The notes: generated by a model not told the origin, from the letters alone. A stretch of 19,523 nt of DNA from Neisseriales bacterium (GCA_008017145.1 SSGY01000175.1:1-19523), one strand, 5' to 3'; shown: positions 1-7,718, counted from the stretch's first letter. Numbers and translations: made by a program.

Positions 1-978
1 GCCAGCATCAACCATTGCATCAACGATTAAGTTACTAATTCCAACACCCGCAGACCCAGCGCCAACCACGGTGATTTTTTGCTGTTCCAATGGCACACCT
101 GATGCATTAATTGCAGATAACAGTGCACCAACCACAATCGAAGCAGTACCCTGAATATCATCATTGAAGGTACAGAGTTGATCCTTGTAGCGATTAAGTA
201 ATTTTAAGGCATTGTTTTGCGCAAAATCTTCCCATTGCAATAAAACATTCGGGAAACGGCGCTTAATTGCTTGGACAAATTTATCAACAAAATCATCATA
301 TTCTTGTCCACGTACCCGTTTGTGGCGCCAGCCTAAATACAGCGGATCATCCAATAATTCCTGATTGTCGGTACCAACATCTAAGATGATTGGTAGGGTT
401 TTATTTGGCGCAATTCCAGCACAGCCAGTATATAAAGATAATTTACCAATTGGAATCCCCATTCCTCCAGCACCTTGATCACCAAGACCTAAAATACGTT
501 CACCATCTGAGACTACAATTACTTCGGTATCATCAAAATGGATATGATCTAGAATCTCATCAATATAGTCCCGATTTGGGTAGCTGATGAATACACCACG
601 AGCACGGCGATAAATTTGCCCAAATTTTTGACATGCAAGCCCAACGGTAGGTGTATAAACCAAAGGCATAATTTGCTCAGTGTATTTATCCAGTAAAGCA
701 TAGAACAAGGTCTCGTTACGATCTTGTAAGTTGCGCAAATAAATATGGCGTTCCAGATCACTGGGACTATTAACGACAATTTGATAATTTTTATCAACAA
801 TTTCTGATGGTGGTAAATATGCTGGTGGTACGATTCCACGCAAACGAAAAGCGATTCGTTCTTCAGCCGTAAACGACCGTCCTTTGTTTAGAACTGGGTT
901 ATTAATTAAATCATAACCGCTTACATCTACTTCAATATACTTCTGACCGGTTTCATCCCGTTTAATATTTAATTTCAT
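1..978 (-). CDS. maeA: NAD-dependent malic enzyme, N-terminal 326 residues (runs off the left edge)
   Basis: Oxidative decarboxylation of malate to pyruvate in the cytoplasm. The reading frame is open from an ATG at 978 to base 1, with no stop in the window, so about 230-240 C-terminal residues of a typical ~560-residue enzyme are missing. Seen directly: the large (SfcA-type) malic enzyme signatures HIYLRNLQDRNETLFY, YTPTVG (catalytic Tyr), GLGDQGAGGMGIPIGKL (catalytic Lys), the metal ligands in WEDF and FNDDIQGT, and the nucleotide-binding GAGSAGVGI near the left edge. It is not the MaeB type, which lacks the YTPTVG arrangement and carries a phosphotransacetylase domain. The start has a GAGG Shine-Dalgarno 8 bases upstream and a good promoter behind it. 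NAD versus NADP preference is inferred from family membership only. Confidence 0.95.
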   Translation of the reverse strand, partial: MKLNIKRDETGQKYIEVDVSGYDLINNPVLNKGRSFTAEERIAFRLRGIVPPAYLPPSEIVDKNYQIVVNSPSDLERHIYLRNLQDRNETLFYALLDKYTEQIMPLVYTPTVGLACQKFGQIYRRARGVFISYPNRDYIDEILDHIHFDDTEVIVVSDGERILGLGDQGAGGMGIPIGKLSLYTGCAGIAPNKTLPIILDVGTDNQELLDDPLYLGWRHKRVRGQEYDDFVDKFVQAIKRRFPNVLLQWEDFAQNNALKLLNRYKDQLCTFNDDIQGTASIVVGALLSAINASGVPLEQQKITVVGAGSAGVGISNLIVDAMVDAG

Positions 979-1004
979 TTATTGATCCTCACTAGTTACG
1001 GCCG

Positions 1005-1032
1005 ATTATACAAATATTCTTTGAGTCTACAA
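1005..1032 (-). promoter_or_regulatory. Sigma70-type promoter of maeA
   Basis: On the minus strand a perfect TATAAT (complement of 1005-1010) lies 16 bases downstream of TTGTAG (complement of 1027-1032). Transcription would start near 998, giving a leader of about 20 nt before the ATG at 978. A second extended -10 (TGCTATAAT, hexamer complement at 1048-1053) lies further upstream and could be a weaker alternative. Promoter calls are by eye. Confidence 0.55.
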
Positions 1033-1157
1033 ACTCTAATACTTAATATTATAGCAATTTTAAGCCCTGATAATTTAATATTTGATTTTGCAATTGCTCA
1101 CATACTACACTATGGAAAAATGTCTTTTAACCTATATGTGGGGAAATTTCTGTTTTT

Positions 1158-1790
1158 CTATCGGCTTTGGTTCGTCCGATAAAGGTTTAATAGGATTGGA
1201 ATGATAATTAGTATTGTGTAAAATTTCCATACGGTTACTAAAAACGAGGCAATAATTAAACCACCAATGAAACTAGCAAATGTAATTCCTAGCAGACGAA
1301 GTTCTTCATGGCGCTTTTCTGCAATCATATGTGCCAGATTCAACAAATTCATGGTATAAGCAACTAAGTTAAATTTAGTAGCGTGCAGCCGATAAAAAAT
1401 ATTATTCATGATTACGCTCATAACGGTTGCAATATTAGCCGCGATTAAAAACCCCCAACCATTTTCACTTAGACTATTTAGTTGGAGAGAAATTGTTCCA
1501 GCAATGAAATAAATTATTACAAATGTAAATGTTAGGCAAATTCTGAATTCCGTACTCTTCTTTGCAATGAAATTATGTACAAGTATTCCAGAAATTATGA
1601 AGTTTAATAAAAGTGTCAGACGCACCCAGTCACTAAACCCAAATTTGGTTGCCACGTCTGTCACAAAATAAATTAGATTACCAGTCATTAAAACTACGAA
1701 TACTTTATGCAACATAATAACAGAGATTGCATCACTGACACCATTAATAAAAGCTAGCTGACAGTAATTCAGAAGATCGCGTTTTTCCAT
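1158..1790 (-). CDS. DUF1275 (YoaK) family integral membrane protein
   Basis: A 210-residue protein with about six hydrophobic segments. The N-terminal INGVSDAISVIMLHKVFVV...MTGNLIYF matches the DUF1275/YoaK pattern of a small-residue G-x-x-DA motif followed by M-TGN. The family is widespread in bacteria and its biochemical role is unknown; transport has been suggested, not shown. The ATG at 1790 is preferred because AGGA lies 8 bases upstream; an upstream TTG at 1814 in the same frame would place that AGGA inside the gene. It lies on the same strand as maeA, 179 bp upstream, but maeA has its own promoter in the gap. No terminator is visible between them. The fit to the family is good but the sequence is diverged and AT-rich. 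Confidence 0.8.
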   Translation of the reverse strand: MEKRDLLNYCQLAFINGVSDAISVIMLHKVFVVLMTGNLIYFVTDVATKFGFSDWVRLTLLLNFIISGILVHNFIAKKSTEFRICLTFTFVIIYFIAGTISLQLNSLSENGWGFLIAANIATVMSVIMNNIFYRLHATKFNLVAYTMNLLNLAHMIAEKRHEELRLLGITFASFIGGLIIASFLVTVWKFYTILIIIPILLNLYRTNQSR

Positions 1791-1965
1791 TGGTAAATTC
1801 CTAAAATTGATCAATTATTATTCATAACGTTATTTTAACTATTAGCTTAGTCTATTGTTAGAGTAATTCTCCTCTATTTAAAAGATTAGTGCTAATGGGG
1901 TGCAGGAGCCTTTTTAACTTTTGAATACACTATTTTAAACAAAAAATAAAACTGTTAAAAATTTA

Positions 1966-1974
1966 TGCTATAAT
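1966..1974 (+). promoter_or_regulatory. Extended -10 promoter of trxA
   Basis: TGCTATAAT at 1966-1974 is a perfect extended -10 (TGn plus TATAAT). No convincing -35 is seen, as usual for extended -10 promoters. The start would be near 1981, giving a leader of about 26 nt to the ATG at 2007, with a weak AAGG. Confidence 0.6.
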
Positions 1975-2006
1975 AACGACGACATTTTTTAAAGGTTAAT
2001 CTAACA

Positions 2007-2330
2007 ATGAGTAATGTTGTTCATACTACTGATGCTTCGTTTGAAGCTGATGTTCTTAAAGCTGAAACCCCTGTATTAGTTGATTTTTGGGCCGAATGGT
2101 GCGGACCATGTCGTATGATTGCGCCGATTTTAGATGATTTGTCGCAAGAGTATGCAGGACGTTTGAAAATAGTTAAAGTAAATGTTGATGAAAACAGCGT
2201 TTCAGCTGCCACTTATGGTGTGCGAGGAATTCCAACTCTGCTTTTGTTTAAAAATGGTGAGTTAGCCGAAACTAAAGTTGGAGCACTGCCAAAAGGTCAA
2301 TTAGCAGCTTTTATTGACAGCAACATCTAA
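2007..2330 (+). CDS. trxA: Thioredoxin 1
   Basis: Small cytoplasmic dithiol reductase, full length at 107 residues. The active site WCGPC is at residues 31-35 and the cis-proline loop GIPT follows around residue 75, both in the standard positions of the thioredoxin fold. It precedes rho on the same strand, an arrangement common in betaproteobacteria. It has its own promoter and a strong terminator right after the stop, so rho is probably transcribed mainly from a separate promoter. Functionally it is the obvious cytoplasmic electron donor for disulfide enzymes, but the MsrA and MsrB encoded near the right end carry signal peptides and would not meet it directly. Confidence 0.98.
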   Translation: MSNVVHTTDASFEADVLKAETPVLVDFWAEWCGPCRMIAPILDDLSQEYAGRLKIVKVNVDENSVSAATYGVRGIPTLLLFKNGELAETKVGALPKGQLAAFIDSNI

Positions 2331-2340
2331 AGTAGATTAC

Positions 2341-2374
2341 AATGGTTACCTGTGACAGGTGACCATTTTTTATT
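2341..2374 (+). terminator. Rho-independent terminator after trxA
   Basis: Arms AATGGTTACCTGT (2341-2353) and ACAGGTGACCATT (2355-2367) pair along their length with one G-U wobble; the innermost bases form the loop. Six T follow from 2366, running into TATT. It begins 10 bases after the trxA stop. Confidence 0.9.
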
Positions 2375-2398
2375 GTCCACTTTTCAAACACTCTTAGA

Positions 2399-2426
2399 CT
2401 GTCAAGTTCACTTTTAAATCTAAAAT
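2399..2426 (+). promoter_or_regulatory. Possible rho promoter
   Basis: CTGTCA (2399-2404), 16 bases, TAAAAT (2421-2426) is a plausible sigma70 promoter just after the trxA terminator. It would give a leader of roughly 107 nt before the rho ATG. In other bacteria the rho leader is a site of autoregulation, but no leader peptide or strong hairpin is visible here. A TATAAT at 2513-2518 is an alternative -10 with no clear -35. Confidence 0.3.
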
Positions 2427-2539
2427 CAAATCAATAGCATCATCGCAATATCATGGGATAGATAAAGCCTGAAAGCTGAAACCTAATACACAAAGTGAAT
2501 CCAGCCGTAATTTATAATTTAAAATTTTTTGGTGTATTT

Positions 2540-3799
2540 ATGCATTTATCTGAAATTAAAGATATCCATGTCGCTCAGTTATTGGAGATGGCAGCTGGAT
2601 ATAATATTGAAAACGCAAGTCGTTTACGTAAACATGATCTAATCTTTGCTATTTTGCGCAAAGTTGCCGAACAAGGCGAGAATATTTCTGGTGGTGGTGT
2701 TCTTGAAGTTTTACCCGATGGTTTTGGTTTTTTACGTTCACCAGATACTTCGTATTTAGCTAGCCATGACGATATTTATATTAGCCCAAGCCAGATTCGT
2801 CGCTTTAACTTACAGACTGGTGATACTATTGATGGCGAAATCAGAATGCCTAAAGAAGGCGAAAAATATTTTGCACTGGTGCGCGTAGATAAAGTTAACG
2901 GAAATGCACCTGAAGCGAATAAGCATAAGATTTTATTTGAAAATTTAACTCCATTATTTCCTGAACAACAAATCCATTTAGAGCGCGATATTAAAGGCGA
3001 AGAAAATTATACTGGACGAATTATTGACTTATTTGCACCGATTGGGAAAGGGCAGCGTGGTTTATTAGTTGCTCCACCTAAAACTGGTAAGACAGTTATG
3101 TTGCAACATATTGCACATTCGATTACTGCCAATCATCCTGAAGTTGAATTGATTGTATTGCTGATTGATGAGCGCCCAGAGGAAGTTACTGAGATGCATC
3201 GTTCGGTTAAGGGTGAAGTTGTTGCTTCCACCTTTGATGAGCCAGCAGCTCGTCATGTGCAAGTTGCTGAAATGGTTATGGAAAAAGCTAAGCGTCTGGT
3301 TGAGAGTAAAAAAGATGTAGTTATTCTTTTGGATTCAATTACTCGTCTTGCCCGTGCGTATAATACAGTAGCGCCTGCTTCTGGTAAAATTTTAACTGGT
3401 GGTTTGGATGCTAATGCCTTGCACCGTCCAAAACGTTTCTTTGGTGCCGCACGTAATATCGAAGAAGGTGGATCGCTGACAATTATTGCGACTGCACTGG
3501 TTGAAACTGGATCACGGATGGATGATGTGATTTATGAGGAATTTAAAGGTACTGGTAATATGGAATTACACCTAGACCGTGATATTGCTCAGCGTCGAAT
3601 TTATCCCGCTATTGACATTCTTAGTTCTGGTACGCGCCGCGAAGAGCTTCTGCTTAGTAAGGATCAGTTACAAAAGATGTGGGTGTTACGCAAATATCTC
3701 GCGGAAAAACAATCAATTGAAGCCAGTGGCTTTGTATTAGAGAAAATTCGTGAAACTAAAAATAATGGTGATTTTTTTAATGCGATGACCCGCTCGTAA
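2540..3799 (+). CDS. rho: Transcription termination factor Rho
   Basis: Hexameric RNA helicase that ends transcription of untranslated RNA. The product is 419 residues, the normal length. Seen: N-terminal helical domain [11 protein letters not shown], cold-shock RNA-binding domain with DGFGFLR at residues 60-66, Walker A APPKTGKT at 178-185, catalytic Glu 211 in [10 protein letters not shown], Walker B VILLD at 261-265, then the Q-loop LTGGLD and the segment [11 protein letters not shown]. The ATG at 2540 is chosen because family homology starts exactly at MHLSE; an in-frame GTG at 2495 would add 15 unrelated residues. The ribosome binding site is weak. The sequence is of betaproteobacterial type. 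A GC-rich hairpin follows the gene. Confidence 0.98.
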   Translation: MHLSEIKDIHVAQLLEMAAGYNIENASRLRKHDLIFAILRKVAEQGENISGGGVLEVLPDGFGFLRSPDTSYLASHDDIYISPSQIRRFNLQTGDTIDGEIRMPKEGEKYFALVRVDKVNGNAPEANKHKILFENLTPLFPEQQIHLERDIKGEENYTGRIIDLFAPIGKGQRGLLVAPPKTGKTVMLQHIAHSITANHPEVELIVLLIDERPEEVTEMHRSVKGEVVASTFDEPAARHVQVAEMVMEKAKRLVESKKDVVILLDSITRLARAYNTVAPASGKILTGGLDANALHRPKRFFGAARNIEEGGSLTIIATALVETGSRMDDVIYEEFKGTGNMELHLDRDIAQRRIYPAIDILSSGTRREELLLSKDQLQKMWVLRKYLAEKQSIEASGFVLEKIRETKNNGDFFNAMTRS

Positions 3800-3846
3800 A
3801 ATTGTGACTTGAATTATATGATAGATCGCCGTTGCGTGGTCAATAT

Positions 3847-3875
3847 GCCCCGACTTTTCTAGAGCCGGGGCTTAT
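3847..3875 (+). terminator. Likely terminator after rho
   Basis: GCCCCG (3847-3852) pairs with CGGGGC (3866-3871), extended past one A-C mismatch by two more pairs. The hairpin is GC-rich in an AT-rich context. The following tract is only TTATCT, so intrinsic termination may be incomplete. Confidence 0.6.
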
Positions 3876-3919
3876 CTAATGATTGGTTATTGTTGGTGAT
3901 CTTATGTTAAACATTAGAT
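3874..3919 (+). repeat. 8-bp inverted repeat upstream of tolC-like gene
   Basis: ATCTAATG (3874-3881) and CATTAGAT (3912-3919) are exact reverse complements separated by 30 bases, between the rho terminator and the candidate tolC -10. It could be a regulator site or a stem-loop, or chance in AT-rich DNA. Confidence 0.3.
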
Positions 3920-3949
3920 TTATCAGCCAAAAATAGGTGCAAAACAAGG

Positions 3950-3955
3950 TATAAT
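3950..3955 (+). promoter_or_regulatory. Candidate -10 box abutting the tolC-like start codon
   Basis: A perfect TATAAT ends 8 bases before the ATG at 3964. If used, transcription would start at about 3962 and the mRNA would be leaderless or nearly so. This fits the lack of a Shine-Dalgarno at normal distance: the only AAGG, at 3946-3949, is 14 bases away. No matching -35 or extended -10 is seen, so an upstream promoter cannot be excluded. Confidence 0.4.
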
Positions 3956-3963
3956 AACCGACT

Positions 3964-5310
3964 ATGAAGAAACAACTCTTATTACTTTTCAGTCTTGTAG
4001 TTATGTTTTTCCAGACACAAGCTATTGACTTGTTTGGAACATATCAAAAGGCATTAGCTTATAACGCTGATTATTTGAGTGCTATTGCACTCAATCAAGC
4101 AGGGCAAGAGCAGCAAAATATTGCGCGTGCGGCACTATTACCTCAGATTGCCGCAACTGGATCATTGACTGAAAATTACTTTAATCAAGGTGGAGTACAA
4201 GCTTATTATCACCAACCAATTTATAGTGCCTCTCTTAATCAGGTTGTTTTTGATTTTAGTAAATTTTCTGCTTATACCAAGGGTAAATTCGCCACACAGC
4301 TCTCCGATTTACAATTGCTTAATGCGCAACAGCAATTAATGGTTAATGTAGCACAAGCTTACTTTGATGTGCTATATGCTGAAGATACTTTGTTGGCGAC
4401 ACGCATGACTAAAGAAGCTTTAAAACAACAAATGACTCAGGCGCAAGCTGCGTTTAAGGTTGGTTCGGTAACGGTTGCGGATGTCAACGATGCAATGGCT
4501 GGTTATGATTCAGCTGCAGCGCAAGAGATTCAAGACACTAATAATCTAATATTTAAGAAAAATATTTTTCGCAATCTAACAGGGGTTGATCCAGAGCAGA
4601 TTCAACCGATTCAGGATGAACTGAAACTTACTTTGCCAAGTCCAAGCAGTGATGCTTCATGGTCGTCAATAGCAGAAAGTGGTAATGTTAATAATAAAAT
4701 AGCTGGAAAACAGATAGATATGGCGAAGCAGGATATTTTAATATCACGCTCAGGGCATTTTCCGATAGTTTTACTTAACGCGCAATATCAATATCAGGAT
4801 ACTGCTGGATTGGATGCAACCAATGCTACTCCAACACAGATGCAAATGTTTAATATTCCTGGTAGTGTTCTTTCTAACTATAGCACTGGTGCAATAGGTC
4901 TACAAGTAAGTATTCCGATTTCATCTGGTGGAACGGTTAATGCGCAGACCAGACAGGCAATTGATGTGTTTGAATCTTCTCAGCAGCAGTATGTTTACGT
5001 TAAGCGTCAAACTGATCAGAATATTCGTAATGCTTATTGGAATGTCCAAAATGGGGTGAGTATTGTTAAGGCTCAAAAGGCAGCGTTGCTTTCGGCTAAG
5101 ACCAAACTAGCATCAGATAAACTAGGCTATCAAGTTGGAATTCGAAATAGTGTTGATCTGGTCGCTTCCCAAAAAAATTACTACCAAACTTTTCAAACTT
5201 ATCAGCAAGCTCGTTATAACTATTTGATGGCAGAAATTCAACTTCAATATCTTTCTGGCTTGATCGATGGGCGTTTTATGCAAGATATAAATGCTAATAT
5301 TAGGAATTAA
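3964..5310 (+). CDS. tolC: TolC-family outer-membrane efflux/secretion channel
   Basis: Outer-membrane channel subunit for efflux pumps or type I secretion; it trimerises into a barrel with a periplasmic tunnel. The product is 448 residues. Residues 1-20 form a signal peptide (MKK, hydrophobic core, cleavage after QTQA). The body shows the two OEP repeats: the first contains VAQAYFDVLYAEDTL...VGSVTVADVNDAMAGYDSA and ends with FRNLTG; the second has the parallel VGIRNSVDLVASQKNYYQTFQTYQQARYNYLMAEIQLQYLSG. This spacing is that of TolC proper rather than the lipid-anchored NodT/OprM type, since there is no lipobox Cys. No membrane-fusion protein or inner-membrane pump lies nearby, so it is probably shared by several systems. 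A terminator follows. Confidence 0.9.
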   Translation: MKKQLLLLFSLVVMFFQTQAIDLFGTYQKALAYNADYLSAIALNQAGQEQQNIARAALLPQIAATGSLTENYFNQGGVQAYYHQPIYSASLNQVVFDFSKFSAYTKGKFATQLSDLQLLNAQQQLMVNVAQAYFDVLYAEDTLLATRMTKEALKQQMTQAQAAFKVGSVTVADVNDAMAGYDSAAAQEIQDTNNLIFKKNIFRNLTGVDPEQIQPIQDELKLTLPSPSSDASWSSIAESGNVNNKIAGKQIDMAKQDILISRSGHFPIVLLNAQYQYQDTAGLDATNATPTQMQMFNIPGSVLSNYSTGAIGLQVSIPISSGGTVNAQTRQAIDVFESSQQQYVYVKRQTDQNIRNAYWNVQNGVSIVKAQKAALLSAKTKLASDKLGYQVGIRNSVDLVASQKNYYQTFQTYQQARYNYLMAEIQLQYLSGLIDGRFMQDINANIRN

Positions 5311-5334
5311 TTGAATAGACTTTGTAATGAGAGT

Positions 5335-5371
5335 AAATAAGGTTTTAGCATTACGCTAGCCTTATTTTTTT
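5335..5371 (+). terminator. Terminator after tolC-like gene
   Basis: AAATAAGG (5335-5342) pairs with CCTTATTT (5360-5367). An inner TAGC/GCTA pairing (5346-5349 with 5355-5358) extends the stem, and T continues to 5371. It separates tolC from the tetR promoter. Confidence 0.85.
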
Positions 5372-5380
5372 ACTATGATA

Positions 5381-5409
5381 TTGAACTAAACGGTTTAGTA
5401 TGGTACAAT
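5381..5409 (+). promoter_or_regulatory. Promoter of the tetR operon
   Basis: TTGAAC (5381-5386), a 17-base spacer and TACAAT (5404-5409) form one of the best sigma70 promoters in the window. Transcription would start near 5416, leaving a 5' UTR of about 135 nt before the tetR ATG at 5550; most of that UTR is the palindromic element at 5425-5532. Confidence 0.75.
5385..5399 (+). promoter_or_regulatory. Probable TetR operator
   Basis: ACTAAACGGTTTAGT is a perfect palindrome of two 7-base arms around a central G. It overlaps the last two bases of the -35 and fills most of the spacer of the tetR promoter. Position and size fit a TetR-family autorepressor site, where bound dimer blocks RNA polymerase. 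That the neighbouring TetR binds it is inference. Confidence 0.7.
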
Positions 5410-5424
5410 CACGTCATGAATACT

Positions 5425-5532
5425 TATACTCAAAACAGATTCATTATACTGGGTCGTTGTTTTGCTGCTCACTTACGACTAGTAGGCTTCGCAGCAAAAC
5501 GCCTACCAGTATTTCCAATCTGTTTGAGTATA
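5425..5532 (+). repeat. Palindromic mobile repeat (MITE-like), copy A
   Basis: This 108-bp element is imperfectly palindromic along nearly its whole length. The ends TATACTCAAAACAGATT (5425-5441) and AATCTGTTTGAGTATA (5517-5532) are inverted repeats with one extra A. Inner arms TACTGG/CCAGTA and GTTTTGCTGC/GCAGCAAAAC also pair, leaving a loop of about 20 bases. A diverged second copy is at 8866-8971. The ends can be read as TA|TACTCA...TGAGTA|TA, compatible with insertion at a TA dinucleotide. It carries no coding gene. It lies wholly between the tetR promoter and start codon, so the tetR mRNA leader should fold into a long hairpin. Confidence 0.8.
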
Positions 5533-5549
5533 GCATGGATGGGTTAATA

Positions 5550-6158
5550 ATGAAGAAAAGACAAATTTTAGCTGCGGCAACTGAACTCTTCATGCGTTTA
5601 GGGTTTGGGCAGGTTAGCATGGATACAGTGGTTAAGGAGGCAAAAGTTTCTAAAGCTACACTATATGCTCATTTTGGTAGTAAAAATGAGCTATTTGCTG
5701 CAGTCATTGCTCATTACATGGCACAAGAACATATTGCACTTCCTCAGTTATCCGCCATGCCTGCTGATTTTGATGATTTACTCTCTCACATAAAGCGTTA
5801 TATTCAAGATGGAATAAATTATTATAACAATGAATCAGTGGTACGGTTATATCGCTTATTAATTAGTGAGGTAAATAAGTTTCCTGAGGTCTTTGAGTTA
5901 TTTTTTGGTGATAAGCAGGGACGTATGACGCCTGTGTTAGCGGAGTATCTAATCAAATATGCCAGTCATAATAAACTAAATGATGCAGGTTGTTTTATGC
6001 TTGCCAATCAAATTTTAGATTTAATTCGCGGCGCCTCACTGTGGATTAAATTGGTCAACAATCCGCAAAAGCAGCAATTTTTGCTAGACTCAAAGCAGAG
6101 TGCGGAATTAGTTTATGCGAGTGTCAGGTTGTTATTAATAAACTACTTTAAGGAATAA
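5550..6158 (+). CDS. TetR/AcrR-family transcriptional repressor
   Basis: A 203-residue one-component regulator. The N-terminal helix-turn-helix occupies roughly residues 4-50 (ILAAATELFMRLGF...VKEAKVSKATLYAHFGSKNELF), a textbook TetR motif; the rest is a helical ligand-binding and dimerisation domain resembling the AefR-like class. The ATG at 5550 is chosen because the HTH begins there. The frame stays open upstream to an ATG at 5400, but those 50 codons lie in the mobile palindromic element and begin before the promoter's -10 box, so they are not real coding. It leads an operon with the next two genes: 3 bases separate its stop from the hydrolase ATG, and the hydrolase AAGGA lies at its 3' end. 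Autoregulation through the palindrome at 5385-5399 is likely. Confidence 0.92.
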   Translation: MKKRQILAAATELFMRLGFGQVSMDTVVKEAKVSKATLYAHFGSKNELFAAVIAHYMAQEHIALPQLSAMPADFDDLLSHIKRYIQDGINYYNNESVVRLYRLLISEVNKFPEVFELFFGDKQGRMTPVLAEYLIKYASHNKLNDAGCFMLANQILDLIRGASLWIKLVNNPQKQQFLLDSKQSAELVYASVRLLLINYFKE

Positions 6159-6161
6159 ATT

Positions 6162-6725
6162 ATGAAAAAAGCATTGATTCTAATTGATTACATTAATGAA
6201 ATTTGCCATAAAGATGGTGCATTTGGCTGCTTTCCAATGTTAGAAGCAAATCAGGCAATTGCTAAACTTAATCGCTTACTTGAACATGCACGTAAAAACT
6301 CATGGTTGGTGGTATGGATTATTGTCGGATTTGACAAAAGTTACACGGAAGCAAGCCCTTATTCTCCACTTTTTACGCGAGCAAGAGAATTTCAAAAGTT
6401 TCAACGTGGAACCTGGGGCACTGAAATTCTGGCTGATTTGGATTATCAAGCTGGTGAACTAATTATTTGCAAGAATGCCGTAAATCCTTTTCATGCAACG
6501 AATTTGGACCACGTACTGCGCGTAAATGGCATTGAAGAATTATATATTAGCGGCGTTTCTACCGAAGTTGCGATTCAATCATGTACCAGAGATGCTCATG
6601 ATCGGGGTTATAAGGTAAATGTAATTGCAGATTGTTGTGCCAGTTCTAGACCGCAATTTCATGGAGTTTCTTTGGAAATGCTGTCATATCTAGCAAATGT
6701 GGTGCAAAGCGCTTCTTTAATCTAA
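6162..6725 (+). CDS. Isochorismatase-fold hydrolase lacking the usual catalytic Cys
   Basis: A 187-residue cytoplasmic protein of the isochorismatase/cysteine hydrolase superfamily. Visible: Asp 9 in ALILIDYINE, Lys 104 in ICKNAVNPF and the core GVSTEVAIQSCTRDAHDRGY at 131-150. In nicotinamidase-type members the nucleophilic Cys is the seventh residue of that motif; here it is Ala 137. The nearest Cys is 141, one helical turn on. True isochorismatases (EntB, PhzD) also lack the Cys and act on enol ethers through Asp and Lys, so chemistry of that sort, or on an unknown substrate, is possible. AGGA lies 7 bases before the ATG, inside the tetR 3' end, suggesting translational coupling. Context suggests it modifies the compound sensed by TetR and exported by the next gene. 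The substrate is unknown. Confidence 0.85.
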   Translation: MKKALILIDYINEICHKDGAFGCFPMLEANQAIAKLNRLLEHARKNSWLVVWIIVGFDKSYTEASPYSPLFTRAREFQKFQRGTWGTEILADLDYQAGELIICKNAVNPFHATNLDHVLRVNGIEELYISGVSTEVAIQSCTRDAHDRGYKVNVIADCCASSRPQFHGVSLEMLSYLANVVQSASLI

Positions 6726-6737
6726 AAATGCTTACAA

Positions 6738-7718
6738 ATGACAAACAAGCACCCCTTGGTTTTTAGTCTTGAGCTCAATCCTCGCTGGATAGTAATGAGT
6801 GCACTTGCAATTGCACCAGGGATTACTTATGCAATCTGGCAGCAAAGTGCTCTGTGGTTAGTTGCACCGTTTTTGGCAATGTGCGGGATTTTACCTTATG
6901 GCGGCAGCTATCGAACGATTTGGTTGGCTTTACTAAATGTTGTCGTGATTTGTAGTTTAGCATTCCTTGTCAAGCATCTGATTCTGCTGCATAGTTTACC
7001 AAGCATGCTAATTTTTATTGTTTGCCTAGCATTAGTCGCTGGATTTGTTGATAGCGCCGAAGCACAACTTAAAAGCTTTTCCAGCTGGCTAATCATTGGT
7101 TCGATTTATGGCGGCGAGCATTTAGTCGCATATTCATTGGGTGAGTCAGATGTACTCAAGCTCATATTGCTGGCATTTGCTGGGATTATCTTAGCAACTA
7201 TCTTTAGGCTACAAGGGTCAATTAGGCTTGAACCTAAGTTGCCACGGGTTCATGAGCCAGAATTTATCTTTTGTTTTAAATATCTGCTCCCGATGTTGTG
7301 CACCACATTATTGTGGTTTAAGTTAGATCTTCATGAAGCTCAGTGGTTAGTTTGGTCTAGTTTAAGCGTGGTTTTTCTGGAAATTGAGGCACTCTATTTA
7401 CGCTTTCAACAGCGTTCTTTAGCCGTTATTTTAGGTTGTTCTTCTGGTTTATTGCTAAGTCATTTTTTACCTGTCAGTGAGTTTATTACTTATCTTTCGC
7501 TAATTTTACTATTGCTTAGTTTACGTGGGTTTAAGGATTATTTTCCAGCTTATTTTTCACGCTGCTTCTTGGTGGTTATCTATGCTGGAAATCACTCATT
7601 AGCAATCGCGTATGAACGATTTAGTAATGTGATTCTTGGTGGGTTGATTGGTTTTATTTGCACCTATTGTTTGATCAAAGTATACGAATTCTTAGCGGCG
7701 CGTGTGCAGAAATTATAG
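6738..7718 (+). CDS. FUSC-family (fusaric acid resistance type) inner-membrane protein
   Basis: A 326-residue polytopic protein with about ten hydrophobic segments in two blocks separated by a short charged linker near residues 160-175 (RLQGSIRLEPKLPRVHEPE). The C-terminal AIAYERFSNVILGGLIGFICTY matches the FUSC/YccS signature of a conserved ER followed by a glycine-rich transmembrane helix. FUSC proteins export aromatic acids and related small molecules. This version is short: it lacks the large cytoplasmic domain of YccS/AaeB, and no membrane-fusion protein is encoded next to it. It starts 12 bases after the hydrolase stop without a clear Shine-Dalgarno, so translation may depend on coupling. 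The stop overlaps the convergent gene by 6 bases. Family assignment is moderately firm; the substrate is unknown. Confidence 0.75.
   Translation: MTNKHPLVFSLELNPRWIVMSALAIAPGITYAIWQQSALWLVAPFLAMCGILPYGGSYRTIWLALLNVVVICSLAFLVKHLILLHSLPSMLIFIVCLALVAGFVDSAEAQLKSFSSWLIIGSIYGGEHLVAYSLGESDVLKLILLAFAGIILATIFRLQGSIRLEPKLPRVHEPEFIFCFKYLLPMLCTTLLWFKLDLHEAQWLVWSSLSVVFLEIEALYLRFQQRSLAVILGCSSGLLLSHFLPVSEFITYLSLILLLLSLRGFKDYFPAYFSRCFLVVIYAGNHSLAIAYERFSNVILGGLIGFICTYCLIKVYEFLAARVQKL

Noticed and set aside
390..839. Open frames on both strands within the malic enzyme gene
   Set aside because: They are out of frame with or antisense to a clearly conserved enzyme and have no family features.
982..1182. Plus-strand open frame of 66 codons
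   Set aside because: No ribosome binding site; it covers the maeA promoter on the other strand and the 3' end of the DUF1275 gene, and the composition looks non-coding.
1885..1916. Hairpin-like stretch and T-run between DUF1275 and trxA
   Set aside because: The ATTAG/CTAAT stem is only five A/T-rich pairs and is not followed directly by the T-run; the flanking genes are divergent, so no terminator is expected.
2495..2539. GTG start adding 15 residues to Rho
   Set aside because: Rho family homology begins exactly at the ATG at 2540, and the extra residues match nothing in the family.
5400..5549. In-frame extension of the TetR gene by 50 codons
   Set aside because: The extension starts at an ATG upstream of the -10 box and runs through the palindromic element; the TetR fold starts at the ATG at 5550.
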